Source of the DNA: Phlebiopsis flavidoalba
Taxonomy: Eukaryota; Basidiomycota; Agaricomycetes; Polyporales; Phanerochaetaceae
Direction of reading: 5' to 3'
DNA: 64,000 bases
Assembly (NCBI GenBank): GCA_035772785.1
Contig: JAOCPU010000070.1
Location: forward strand, 62,001 to 126,000
Both the position numbers and the translations under genes were made by a program. The notes under the pieces were generated by a model. The model did not search any database and was not told the DNA's origin. It was given only the letters and a program-made list of their open reading frames with translations. Numbering within the stretch: the first letter of the stretch is position 1; every line of letters begins with the position of its first letter. Shown piece after piece: positions 22,951-34,959 of this stretch.

Positions 22951-23578
22951 CGTCCGAGCTACTTCGTTAGGCTTTGGCGTTTCTACCATTTACCTCAGCT
23001 TGTACTGGACGAATAGGCAGGGCACCAAAGCGTAGGCGCGTTGAAGAAACTATGACCATCACCACCAGACTGGACATGCGAATTCGCCAACGCTCTCTTC
23101 GGGGCGATCACACACTAGCTTTTGCGCACATTAACCTGCCTCTTGGTCTTCAATTAGGCACCAGTGCCACTACGCGAACCATAGAGTACTCCTCTCGGAT
23201 GCGACGGCTCCCCTCACTACGGCGCGCGCTGCGGTAGCGACTGACTGCGATCGACACCACGGCTTCTGCTCGCCGCACGGCTCTCTTTCGATTTCGATAT
23301 GCGGAATAGGCAGCCCGTTGTTTATTGTTATCAGGCGAGCGAGGATAGGCTGGCACGGTTGGCTCTCAGGGACTCTATGCGGGACACACGCTATTCGCGA
23401 GCTCGTGGGAAAGAGGTGAACACTTGAACTGTGGCGCTTGTCGGGAGTCGGCATGAGGACGCCCAATGTTTGTTACATTGCTTACGCCGCGGATGGGATA
23501 TCGACGTATAAGAACTGAGTAGGAGCCATGGGGTGAAGCTAATCGAAGGTTATTGCTTTGCAGACGGAAGAAGGCAAA
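22951..23578. other. Intergenic, nothing recognised
   Basis: Short open stretches only; taken as the shared upstream region of Y2 (minus) and the first methyltransferase-like gene (plus). Confidence 0.35.
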
Positions 23579-24832
23579 ATGTCTAGTAGCACGACCCCTA
23601 CCGCGCCGGGGAAGGTAGCTCCATCCGGAGGAACAAAGTACACGCAGTCGGGCGCGGAGCTGGACGAGAGTCTGTACGAGCTCACGAACGAGGAGGAAAG
23701 GTTTCCATGCAGCAGACCTGTAGCGACCCGAGGGCTGAAGAAACACGTCCTTGGACATTCATCGCGAGGTCTATGCCGTGAGTAACAATAAGCTGCCAAG
23801 TTGCCTAGCCACTGATAGCATTTTGTGTTCAAGGGTACATCCATACCCGTGCATCAAAATATTCACATTTCGATCAAGTAAGTGTGCCCTCCGATGTTGC
23901 TGCCGTATCTTTACCCACGCGTGGCTAAGGTTTAAGACTTACACGTACCCCGATCTATCCGCAAGTCTTGCAACTCGCGACGTTGACACGTCTGGGAGCC
24001 CTATACTTAGACACTAGGATGCTTGTGTCGGCAATCGGACATTCGCCAAGAGTCCGTCGCAGACGGCTGGGCCGGCGAACCAGCGTTCATCGGCTCAGAG
24101 CCTTCACGGCAGGGTGCATGAATGTATTTTTTCCATGTTCTTCATTACACTCTGATGGATAGCAGCAACTCACAATGACTACAGGACTTTCTGGGCCCGC
24201 AGGCCACAAATGTCTTTAAATCAACACCTGAAAGCTTCCCCGCCCCAAGTTCATTCCTGGCGACGTCTTCGACCCCTCTTGCTTGCACCCGCCCCGCCCG
24301 CCACCGAAATCCCCAAAGATCCACTCGACCTGTCCTCCCTACGACCCTCACGCCCCTGCCTGCGGCCGGCGCCTCTCCGCCATCACAGGCCTCCTCCTTC
24401 TTCCACCCTCTTCAACGAGCAGCAACAAACCGCGCTCGCGCACTCTGCTCGCATCGCTGCTCTCCGCCCGCAGCCGGCTCGTTCATCTCGGCGGGCACGT
24501 CGGCCGGCCCGAGAAGGGCTTCATCCCGGAGCCGCATCGTGCGGCGCGAACAACGGCGGGCGTGCGCATGTTTCTGCCACTCTCCTCCTCCCCCGAGAGC
24601 TTCGACGCGCTGTGGGAGAGCGTCTTTGGCACGGGGAAGGTCGAGGTGGGGTCGTCGTATGGTTGCGGTGGAGAGGAGTGGGTGAAGGATATGAAGGGGC
24701 TGCAAAAGAAAAGCTAGGGGCTCAGCAGAATATTGGAAGTTGAGGTGAGTGGGATTGAAACGGCTCATGTGTCGCGTTCTATGCGGCACTGTCGTACAGG
24801 TCTACAGGGCTTCACCATCGCTCTTCTCATAG
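23579..24832 (+). CDS. SAM-dependent methyltransferase-like protein, copy 1 (indel-broken)
   Basis: The start MSSSTTPTAPGKVAPSGGTK (ATG 23579) is followed by YTQSGAELDESLYELTNEE, then VHPYPCIKIFTFRSSK, and after introns by YPQVLQLATLTRLGALYLD-type sequence, a Gly-rich stretch with WAGEPAFIGS-like sequence, FWARRPQMSLNQHLKA-like sequence, FIPGDVFDPSCLH-like sequence, DPLDLSSL, SAITGLLLLPPSSTSS, LFNEQQQTALAHSARIAAL, GGHVGRPEKGFIPEPHR and MFLPLSSSPESFDALWESVF. This order (PYPCI motif, SAM-binding glycine region, HLF.EEQ helix, GGHVGRPEKG strand-loop) is that of a class I methyltransferase family common in Agaricomycetes, often near secondary-metabolism genes. The substrate is unknown. Copy 2 follows directly on the same strand. 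Stop near 24830 is approximate. Confidence 0.75.
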
Positions 24833-25201
24833 CTAAAACTCTCATTTGTCAATAGAAGCCGTTAAAGCTGACCATCGACAATTCGACGTCGGCTGTTCGG
24901 AGAACTAGGTCATGAGCGCCCATCCATAGCCCTAACGACTCCTCATTGGCCACTGCGAAGGTTTTCGATATGATCCACGCCATCTCTAGCCACTGTCCCT
25001 ACCACCTGCACTTTCCCAACTCCGTGAGAACACAAATGCGTTCTTAATCCTTCTAGGGGGCCGTCAATCACTCCACTCAGGGGAATCAAAGTATATCACT
25101 CGCACACTGCTGAGTGAGTGCAGGCTATAAAAAGCGGGAGGATTCCGCGCCCTTCTGCGTACCACCGACCTGACTCCTTTGGTGACGGAACAGGCAACAC
25201 A

Positions 25202-26414
25202 ATGTGGTCCCGCAGCAGCGCCTGGATTGGCGTACAGGCCGTGAATCCTTTTGGCGCAGAACTAGACGAGAGTTTATATAACGCACTCAGCGGAGCGATT
25301 GAGGCCTCATTCCATCATGCCTAGCAATCTGGTATCAACGGACGCGGCAAGAGCTCAAGAGGCACGTACTCAATATTCAGGCACGAGGTTTTATGCGGTA
25401 ATAAGGACAACGATTTACGTGCCCATATAAACTCTTTTCCTGCGCGATTGACTTCCCTGAAGTGTCTCACATGTCTCTAGGTACATCCAGTATCCATGTA
25501 TACGAGTGTTCCATTCGTCAAGTACGTTTTCTCGTACTGACGCGGACCGCCATGCCTATGATCAATATGCTGGAATAGGTTGAAGACGTGCAGATACCCT
25601 ATGTATCCGCAAGTCTGCCACATCGGGTAAGGACACGTCCGGGCGCCCTTTACATCGACGTGGGTGTTGTGTTGGAAACGATATCAGAAAGCTGGTCGTA
25701 GACGGCTGGCCTGCTAGCAAGTATAGGGTCAGAAATACAAGCAGGTACAACAGGATTCGTCTTAAGCTGTAAAACACTCTTTGAACCTCGTCGATGGGCC
25801 CGGTAGATTTCTGGGGAAATCGGCCACAAAGTCTTCAAAATTCAACTACGATAAAAGATTTCCCGCCCACTTTTGTTCAGGGCGATATCTTCGACAAATT
25901 TTTCCCGAGGCCAGGACGCGGCATCCGGGCCCTTGGAAGGGCACAATCGACCTTGTCTCCTGACGACCGCTCAATCCTCTCAGGGGGCCGCCTCTCCGTG
26001 ATTCACGATCGTCGTTCTTCACCTTTCGAAGAACAGAGAAAGACCGAGCTAGCACACATCTACTCGCTTTCTCCTCTCCCCCGAGCCGGGCTCGTTGATT
26101 TCGGAGGCCATGTCGGTAGACGCAAAAAAGGCGCTGATGCCGGGTCTCTGATGCGCCAGAACCCCTCGGGCTATGCGCATGTTTTGCCACTGCACAGAGA
26201 GCATGATGCGCTGTGGTTGGAGGTGTTCGTGAGTCGGAAGTGAAGGGTGGGATCGTCTTTGGCACCGATAGAGAGGGAAGGACACGAAGAGTCTGAGGGA
26301 ACGCGGTCGGTATCATACACTATGGTTGAAAGTGGTGGGTTGAACACGGCTTTGATGTTGGGTCATTGCAGGACGCTCTACGGCTGTCTGGCTGGAGCCA
26401 AATTGCCCTGGTGA
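25202..26414 (+). CDS. SAM-dependent methyltransferase-like protein, copy 2 (indel-broken)
   Basis: Tandem paralogue of the gene at 23579. It shares GAELDESLYNAL near the N-terminus, IQYPCIRVFHSSS-like sequence near 25500, a better preserved SAM-binding region (LYIDVGCCVGNDIRKLVVDG-like, near 25655-25715, followed by WPAS), FPPTFVQGDIFDKFFP, a long insert (RHPGPWKGTIDLVS), GGRLSVIHDRRSSPFEEQRK, GGHVGRRKKGADAGSLM and LHREHDALWLEVF. The glycine-rich DVGCCVGND motif supports SAM binding. It ends near KLPW-TGA at 26412-26414. About four indels are needed to keep frame. Confidence 0.72.
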
Positions 26415-27328
26415 CCAATGTAAAGCTTCAAAAAACGACAGCCACATATAGCAATTGTTTTAGAAGTGTGGCAGACGTCACTGAACGTTGACATGTATTA
26501 CATTTGTGCTGGACATACTATGGGGTGAAAGTACCATTGAAGGTGTTTAATCCATTCAGGACTGAAAGCTGAGTTTTACAGTAAAGCAGATTCCGTTAGT
26601 AAGGTGTTAATTAACTTTCAAGATTGCAGTACTAACAGTGATAAAGGTTAGGAGTTGCAAACCGTGCATGGTTTGTTTGAATTTGTGCAACACTAGTGAT
26701 CATCTGCGCCAGACGTGGGTGACTAATGGTGGATTCCCATCAAATCATGAGGTCGGGTCTGGCCGTGTGGTGCACATCAACGGGCGACATTGGTTCGATC
26801 TGTGGGCCGGATTCGATACCAACGCCACACCAAATCACACCGGGTGGGCCCCAATGGATACGAGTAATTCGAACGGGGTATGTAAAAATTTCCTTAGCAA
26901 ACGCTATGCGTTCCGGCAAATTCAAACTAGTTTACTGCTGCAAGGGCAGTGCCACTGTGGACGATACGCGGAGGTATCCGCAGTCGCCAGAGACGCCGTG
27001 GCGTTCGAATAGCAACCGCGCGAACCTAGACGAAGGTATGAAAGCTCATTATGCAAGAAGTGTTGCTTAGCTTAGCCCCCACACCCCCCACCCCCCTGAC
27101 GGCTGTGCCTGCCATGCAGGAGAATAGCAAACCGATCACTCGACTCTGCCAGAGCATATTTATTGAAAAATGAGACTCATGTGAAGCGAGGCTGTAATAC
27201 GCCTTCCCACAATCCGAGTCGGCGGTTTTCATGGACGAGACTGGCAGGCTAAGCATCCATCTCATGGAAAGGATCCCGCGCTTTGACAGTCCACCCACGC
27301 CATCAGTGAGTGCCGAATCGGATATCTA
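26415..27328. other. Intergenic, no recognised gene
   Basis: A 124-codon open stretch at 26638-27012 on the plus strand (containing WFDLWAGFDTNATPNHTGWA) has no recognisable family and no clear context, so it is not called. The rest is AT-rich. Confidence 0.35.
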
Positions 27329-28860
27329 ATGTTTGACCTGGATAATCAAACTCGATTTTCGCAACAGGAAGCCGAAGCAGCGAGTGGTTGGAACTTTTTG
27401 CTCGAATCAGCTGAAAAATACGATCACAGAAAAATTGGGGAGAAGTGGACGGATGAGTTGAACGAACATTCTTTGTTTTTGTGAGTGGTCGGCGGCAAAA
27501 CGCTGATGCATGCGTATTGACCCTTTTCCACAAGGCGGGTTTTTTTTTCGGCAGTCGTCACTGCTTATACCATTGAGTCGTATCAATGGCTTCAAGAAGA
27601 TCCGCGGACCCAAACGTGTCCAACTTCTAACTCAGATCTCGTCATCAGCTGGCTTCTTTCTCTGTCACCCCAGCGTTCATCGAATGCTACCGTCCAGCCT
27701 CTGTTGTCGCCCACCCCCGACACCTTCCGTCACGGCCGATATCGACGTTCACCATCAACCTGTTGTCGTGTCTCAATCTCACTTTTGAGCCTTTGTCTGC
27801 TTTCTTCACCATTGCCGGCCAACAATGGCTTTCGTTCTTTGCCGTTACCATTACATACCTTGACACCGTGCGCGGCCGATCGTTCTACTTGCGGCAAAAC
27901 GTCACACAGGCCTTCATTCATATGCCAGGTTACACCATATCAACACTCTCCTTCCCGTTTTTAGGCTACAAGCGGCAGTCCGTGCTATTCTGTCTAGGTG
28001 GGCCTTAGTATCAACTTTCTACTTACGCAGCCTTGAATCAACCTATTACCACGGCGGTAACCGTTGTTGCTGGCCTTACAATTCTTCCTCTATGCGCATA
28101 TCGTATATTTTTGCCCTAATATGGCCCAGAATGTCCGATTCAAACAATCCCCCACTAGGTTACCATCCATCGTGTTCCTACTGCATTGGGCTTGGATCAG
28201 CGCTCTTGATACTGGCGAATCATCTTTGTCGCGACTCCTGGAGGTCTTCATCTCCATTGGCGGTCACCTGCAGGTTTGGGGACCATATGCACTCGAAGAG
28301 TAAAGAAAGAGGGCAAAGCAGGGCTGATACAACACACACTTATTTTCCATGAAAGTATGGCCGGACCGGGTCCTTACCACACTGGTGAGGGGGGAGGGGA
28401 GTTTCTCGCGCGCATTGATCAGCTATGCGAACCTCTGGCGCTTTTATCTCAAAACAAAAAACCACCCCCCCCTTTTTTTGTTTTTTTCGGGCGGATCGAG
28501 AGCTCCGCACACCTGCGTTTTCGCGAAGAGTCGCAATGTGGGACGTCTCAAAATGCCGAGTCCCTAAGCGTGGCCGCCGAATTCTCGTACCTGGCGACCT
28601 AGCTTGGGTTACGCTTGCGTGACCATCGCTTCCTCCGACTGAGGAACCAACCATTCGTACCGAATGTGCTTATGGAATGGATCTCACTCTCATACCATGT
28701 GCAAGTCTTACTGGTATTGACAGAACCTATTCGGGCGGTATCGGAGTGGGTCACCTTATCCAGTGTTGGTGATCCTACAAGCAGTCCGACCAAGGCGTTT
28801 TGTGGAGCATTACAGAACATATCTTATGGATGCCGTTGCCCACCGAAGACATGAGTTGTC
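27329..28860 (+). CDS. DUF6535 transmembrane protein, copy D (indel-broken)
   Basis: The first exon reads MFDLDNQTRFSQQEAEAASG, WNFLLESAEKYDHRKI and GEKWTDELNEHSLFL. An intron (about 27481-27535) separates it from AGFFSAVVTAYTIESYQWLQ and EDPRTQTVQLLTQISS-type sequence, SVTPAFIECYRPASVVAH, the repeat of FTINLLSCLNLTF, LSAFFTIAGQQWLSFFAVTI and further hydrophobic stretches to about 28300. GFFSAVVTAY-x-IESYQWL is the family signature. It is distant from copies A-C. The 3' half beyond 28300 cannot be read reliably, so the end is a guess. Confidence 0.75.
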
Positions 28861-28869
28861 TACTCATGA

Positions 28870-30248
28870 TCCTGGGTGAGAATGGATGTTGATCTCCGGC
28901 GGTTTCTTGTACTCTCGTCCAGATGACTCAATACCGATTCTGTCGGACCTCAGTTCCGCTCGTTTCGTGATCCATACTCTCCTTTTGCCTCCTTCGCATA
29001 ACAGGCAACTGTTCGGACATTGAAGACAGTCTATTCTTACGACAAAGCCGCTTTCCGGCTGTCTGTTTATACAAATGCAGCGCAAGTGGTCAGTACGCAT
29101 TCTCCGCAGAAGGTGGGGTCGCCTACAATGAAAATCGACACCAGGACATGGTTCGACGGTAAATGTAACAGAGATCGAGACTTTGACTCTCATCGTTGTA
29201 TCGAATGATCGGCGAGATTTTAAGCCTTGGAAAGGAGCTCCGCGACGAGTGCAGGATCAACAATGTCCACGACCACTGTAGTCTTAGCGAATTAGTCCGG
29301 ACCACGTTCACGAATCACGCAATAGAAAAATCAGCAGAAGACCATCTCGTCTGAACGATAACGCGGAAATAATTTGTCTACAAGCTTGCTTTGTGAGAAG
29401 GCTTCTGGTTTCATTTCGAACCGCTTTGTCAAGACGACGGAACGGGCCAACCACATGTTCAAGATCATGGGGAAAGCCGCCCTCGATCGCGCTGAGGACG
29501 GACCCAACAATCATTATCCGTAAAGCCGCAAAATCTATTCGTAGACTCCATGCTAGCGCTAGCCAATGCCAGGCTATTTTGGACAAAACCTAGCGAAGTC
29601 GACATTGTAGGAATACTTGGCCAAAGTCTCACCGAAACCTCCGTAACGAAGATGTCTTCGGAGCGACGTTTGCCGCATTGGAGCAGCTGAGGGCCATCTG
29701 TCCTGTCCCGCAGCCAGCTCCCCAGTCTCCGATGCGTCCCATACGTGTCTACTTTCATTTGGCCCACAGCTGTCTACCTCCGCTCAGACCATCCAGGGAG
29801 TCGCAATGATAGCACACTTGTCACGATCGAGGCCCATACTGTCTGCCACCACGAAGATCCGGATGATGCGAAACGAAGTCATGATAATCTATTATCAGGC
29901 GATACGTATCCTGAGGATGGCGATGTATGTATTTCCTAACAAAGTGCTAGCTCATAATCATATTAATATTCCATAGCATTTAGATATACCTCTGAGCTTG
30001 CTCCCAAGAATGAGTGCATCGGGGGAACCCTATTGATCTCGTCGAGGCCTCAATATATCTCTGAGGCACCGACTGATTTCTGTTCAGCAAGGGAATTGGC
30101 GTGGGGTTATAATCTATGGTCTTAGTGTTGTCGAGTAAAACGTGCTTGTAAACTTGGACGTTCATCATCCTGCGCGGGATTACCCTTGTAGCGGGTTTGG
30201 TTGCGTACTCATCAACTGTAATATTTGTTGTGCTGCGTGCGTAACATG
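28870..30248. other. No recognised gene
   Basis: Small open stretches on both strands (for example 29393-29593 plus, with RRLLVSFRTALSRRRN) may be the tail of DUF6535 copy D, but nothing confirms it. Confidence 0.3.
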
Positions 30249-32508
30249 TCATCGTCTTGCATGTACACGGGCCAACAGCGGCCCCCTGATCGTGACGAAG
30301 TAGTCCTTGATTTCCATCTCCAGGCGTCCAAATCGTAAGATTCATCCCACCTTGATGTCGAAATTGTGGAAAGTAGGGCGCATGTAACTGCACGCAGCTC
30401 AAGCATAGCAAGGGTCTTCCCGGCGCAATCTTGTGGGACCGGCAGAAAAAGGCATAAATGCATGTCGATTGTGGATGATGTCTTGCGCCTTGTCGCAAGT
30501 TTTCCCATCGGGAAGAGTGTACGTCTCCTGGTCAAGCCAGCGGTACACAACCTGGCCAGAAATTCGTCCGGAGAGGCGAAAATTCAAGGGGGTTGCGATG
30601 CAAAGAGTACACGTGAACCGAGACTACCGTGTTCCCCGGCACGGTACTACATATGTGCCAGTCAAAAATACGCCGTAAAACGAAAAGAAAAACACGCACT
30701 GATTGCCGACAATGACACTTGTCGTGGAAGATACTCTCCGTTGCAATACACCGGTAACAGCGGGGATGAGCCGCATAGCTTCATTCCTTTCTCGCAAAAT
30801 GTCGTCAGATCGTTAGTTCAAGAAACGCGTGAGATGTGGAATACTCACACGCAAGCATTCAAGTATGGCATTTGTGTATTGACGCTTGAAGTTGAATAGA
30901 TCAGCATGACCCGTAATCATGGTATCAATTTCATTTCGAAGTCGTGTCATGTATTGTTGGATGTCGAAGTAGAAAAATAAAGCAGGTGGCTGAGGGTCGA
31001 AGACGTTGTATCTGACCCTGCTACTAGGGCTAACATGCCATCGAGGTCCGAGCAGCTCTTTGTGTGAGTATTGGTATTGTGTGGTTGCACCCTCTTCAAC
31101 CTGCTCGTCGTGATAAGGACGGGGTTAATGGGCATGCAAACAAAGTGTGACTGACGAGGTAATAGTATAAATCTCTTCGAGAGGAACCGGTGACCGTCCT
31201 ATGTTTTGACAAATTGGTGGGATCTATCCTGCATCTCCTTTAGATGCCTTTACCGTACTTGGTAGATAATTCAGCAGCTTATAAAGCCATGGGAGTTGTG
31301 CCCAAGTATGTATCCATACTACAGGGGATCAGCTTCGTGAGACAAGGGTGAGACGATGTTAGTAGGTCGACCCACCGCATCCCACCATCAATCATTTGCA
31401 GGATACCTGTTGCGATCCCGCCCTTCAGACATGGTCCTGAGTTCCCTCCCAAATCTTGGCAGATGAAATGCGTCACGAATTGCCAAACATCTAGAACGAG
31501 AACTTACATTAATGCACTCATGACATCTAATCTAAGACTGGCTGAGTATTTCGGCATAGCGTGATACATGTAGTCGGATTCTCACCCAAAATAAATTAGT
31601 GACCCAACGCGCTAAGTCACATGCATTCGCCACCTCGTTTGGAGATTTCCTCTATCAATTGGGAAATCTTGTCGAGATGACGCATTCGTATCCTTTTAAT
31701 GCGCCGGGGCTTATTGCCCTTCGCCCAAGCCTTCCTGCGTCCTGCGTGTATTTTGGGGGTCTCGAACACCATCGAGCTGGTTTTGCTACATCGAGATGGG
31801 TGCGCGTGTCGTAAGCTACAACCGCAAATCGCTGTCAGGATACACACATGAGGAGGACAAGCGAGGGCCTTTGGGCTCTTTACCTGGGCCTTTAACACGT
31901 CATCCTCGACATATATGATTGGCTTAATGGCAACACTGTGTTGAACGATAATTCGTTAGGACCTGCACTATCAATTAGCCCGAATATTGAACATGACCGA
32001 TAGAAACTCACCGATCCGTTTGACAAACCTCTCCGTACTGTCTATGAAGGTCTCTGCTGACCAGGGAATAAACTATTGCCCTGAGCTACCAGGTATCGCC
32101 AAAGTATAGCTTTGAGATCCGCGGCAGAGAATTGGACCTGGAAAGCCAGCTCAGGGGTGTGAAACTGGGGGACCATGCGATTATAAATAGCGGGATAAGT
32201 GAGAAGTAAGCACACAATACTCGGACATTCCAGTTTCAAGGTATTTCCGAAAAAAAGTGCGAAAAGCGCAGGTACAAGTATCAACGCCGTTGGTTAATAG
32301 CAGCAAAAGTGTGCCATTGAACTCCAATATGGGCTGGTTTCGGATCTATCTTGTATGCAGGGTCATAGACCGGACCTGCGGTGTTGTACGGGCTGTGTGT
32401 GTGTTCTTGAGTACAAGGAGTTGCAAGCCAGGATTCGGACAGATCACTTACCAAAGCCAGCAAAAGTAGAGTGGTGTGGAACTCGGGAGGAGATCGAGTG
32501 CCGTTCAT
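30249..32508 (-). CDS. Cytochrome P450 monooxygenase (indel-broken)
   Basis: On the minus strand the start MNGTRSPPEFHTTLLLLALV (ATG 32508) is an N-terminal membrane anchor followed by an intron. Next come LHRQYGEV and RIGPNELSFNTVVAIKPIY, then KIHAGRRKAWAKG, ISQLIEEISKRGGEC, LARWVTNL, YLQMIDGGMRWVDLL, the I-helix ALVAGSDTTSSTLSHLLYF near 31050, the K-helix NEAMRLIPAVTGVLQRR near 30770, VSVHVYSLHRNPLEF, and the heme loop AFMPFSAGPT...CAGKTLAML near 30440. The AGSDTT, ExxR and FxxGxxxCxG motifs are all present, the last interrupted by a two-base insertion before the cysteine. It ends VHARR-TGA at 30249. Length fits about 530 residues. It is an ER-anchored haem-thiolate oxidase of unknown substrate; RIGPNELSF and HAxRRKAWAKGF resemble the fungal CYP groups acting on secondary metabolites or xenobiotics. 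Confidence 0.92.
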
Positions 32509-34950
32509 GGAGATTTTGAAACGTTGTAACTTACGTCAGAGATCCAGGATGTGGACGAGGTATGAGGACAAGGCGTGACTCGAGCCATGCTGCTTTTTAT
32601 AATGGGGTCGGAGTGATCAGGTTAGATTTGTTCATTGCTACTCATGTCCGTGATCATAATGGCCTCGGTAAACCGGTATCCAGTCAGATATACGACCGTG
32701 TGAGCAAGCCACTGTCCGGACCGTGCCAGGCTGATTTTGGTCACCGAGGCTCTCTTTTCATTTGCGTACTCCATCGTTCAGCAATGTGGGGAGAATCTGG
32801 TGGACTTTGTTGAGATTCCTGAACAGTAGACAGAAACTTTGCCATGACGACAGGAGCGTTCGCTGTGGGAAGAACAATTCGCAGTATTCTGCAAATCTGT
32901 ATGCGCTAATGTACAAATTTGTTTTGCCTTCTCACGCCGCAGACATTCATCTACAATTTAGGTCAGGGCGTCCTTGATGACTCCAGTCTTTGGCAAAACA
33001 TACCTATCGCATATTCAGACTTCTGCAAATCTCCCAGCGCAGCTCCTTTCCGGCCCAAAATGGTACAACGCTGTCCTCTCCTAACGTGCCAAATTGTGTC
33101 GATAGGTCTTTTTTTTTGTGTGCCCTCCGAGACCAGCACTACTTGTTCTCCCCTGGCGCGCGTGGTTTATGGTAAAATGCCCTTCCGTTTGTACTGACGA
33201 AGCCTTATAGCTTATTATCCAACGCGCCAAACATCTCGAGTAGATGAGCGGTAAGAGGTAGTTTTTTTTTTAGTAACTGATGGGGGATGTATATACACCT
33301 GCGGCGCATGGAGACGATCTGTGTTGCATTAGACTTTTTATGCGGGGATGGAGGATGAGGGGCAGAGTCTCGAGCCGACGGAAAAAGCGGGGATGTCCTG
33401 AGTACAGATGTCAGACTCCTCCTATGACGCGATCGGGGATGACGACACACATACCTTCCCATGGACTACGTCTTGCAACGCACTGTCTGTCGTCCGGGTA
33501 CATTCGCGACAGGCTTGCAGAATGCCCAACTTCTGGCCTGCCCAGTCATTGCCGAACGGTCAACGCGAGATGATGCGCGGTGATCGTGCAAGCCATCTGT
33601 GTCGCCAAGTTCCTTTCACACAATCCACGGCGGACGGCGCTAGGCTTGAGCATGTTCGACGGGACAATCCGTAGACAGGGAAGCCCGGTGAATGGCGCGG
33701 CAGATGATGGAAGAAATTTTGCCTCAGCGTTCAATACGGAATGTATTCGATGAGGCCGAGGAAGGAATTTCTCCGTGGAGATTAAGGACCATATCGACCT
33801 TCCCATGGCAGGGCATCGAAAAACAGGATAATAAGGTCTCATAAGATTCGATTCCTCCTTCCGAGTTCGTGGTCACCCCACGGGGGTACGACTTGACGCC
33901 TGCGCAATAAGATGAGCATGAGTATGGTTGACTAAAATACACCAAGTCTAACTGAAATCCCAGCTGCTTTCGCCTTCCTAATATCATCAGGCGTAAGCTC
34001 TGGCGATAGGTACACAAGGTCATCATGTAATCAACCGAAGGATCGATTGCTTGGAGTTTGCGCTTTTATAGAGTAGTGCTTCTTCGTAGACTTGATCGGC
34101 GGGAAAAAGATTCGGCTACACCCACGAGAGTTGTCCATAAAGAACCACATACAGGCCCGCGAGGGTTTGACGAGGTGCGCGTACCATCACGTATGCCAGC
34201 CCGTAACCCTCCTTGCCGACATGCTTCGTAATAAGCTCGGAAAATGTTCCCTTGACGAAGATGAACGTGGACCTAGTCGCTGCGGGAGCGGTGGACCGTG
34301 GAGGGGTTTCTGCCATGGTCGCGGCCGACTGGGAGAAAAATCCCACGTGTGGCACAGAAATTGTCCTCGACCTAATTAGGCCAAAGCCTGGTGGCGTTGA
34401 TCTGCGTTCAATGCCTGGCGCCCCTGCGGATCGCTCGTTGCCAATTAGTCGTCGTGCATAGGAACTGGTTTCATAATGACATATGTCATGTGGGGTAACA
34501 ATTATCTTCGCCCAATTTGTTTATGCCTAGACTAACACATGTTCGATTGTCTCGGTGAGATCACTAACACACAAGTTTCGGTAAAACAATAGTTTCTTTT
34601 TACGCGAAGTGTTCCCATCGGTTCCGATATTCATGTCATGTCAATCGATCATTCATAAAACGCTCGTAGATAGTAAGTAGTTGGTAAGTATTGATGACTC
34701 AGGATTCGTTAAGGGTACGTTTTCGCGTCCTAATGTTCGTAAAAGTCCATGACGTCCGTTTGATGGCGAGGAGGGAGATTACTGTGTGGTATAAAATGCA
34801 TGGTATCAGAGAAGCACCTGACCTTAACCTGACCCTCGAGACGATTCTAGCTGAAAACGTTTTTATAGGAACCCAATATGACGGCTCCATTGTACCGTTC
34901 CTCCGGGGCCGTCCACCCGAGTCAATCCTATATGCAGCTTTAGTATAGGA
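32509..34950. other. No recognised gene
   Basis: Open stretches on the minus strand at 34355-34116 (TFIFVKGTFSELITKHVGKE) and 34026-33724 might belong to one indel-broken gene, but no family was recognised. The upstream part serves as the P450 promoter. Confidence 0.3.
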
Positions 34951-34959
34951 CACATCGAT

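Noticed and set aside
26638..27012. 124-codon open stretch on the plus strand
   Set aside because: No recognisable motif, no splice context and no paralogue in the window; length alone is not enough.
33546..34461. A gene made from the open stretches between the P450 and the DUF6699 gene
   Set aside because: Pieces on the minus strand could be joined, but no conserved block was recognised to guide the joining.
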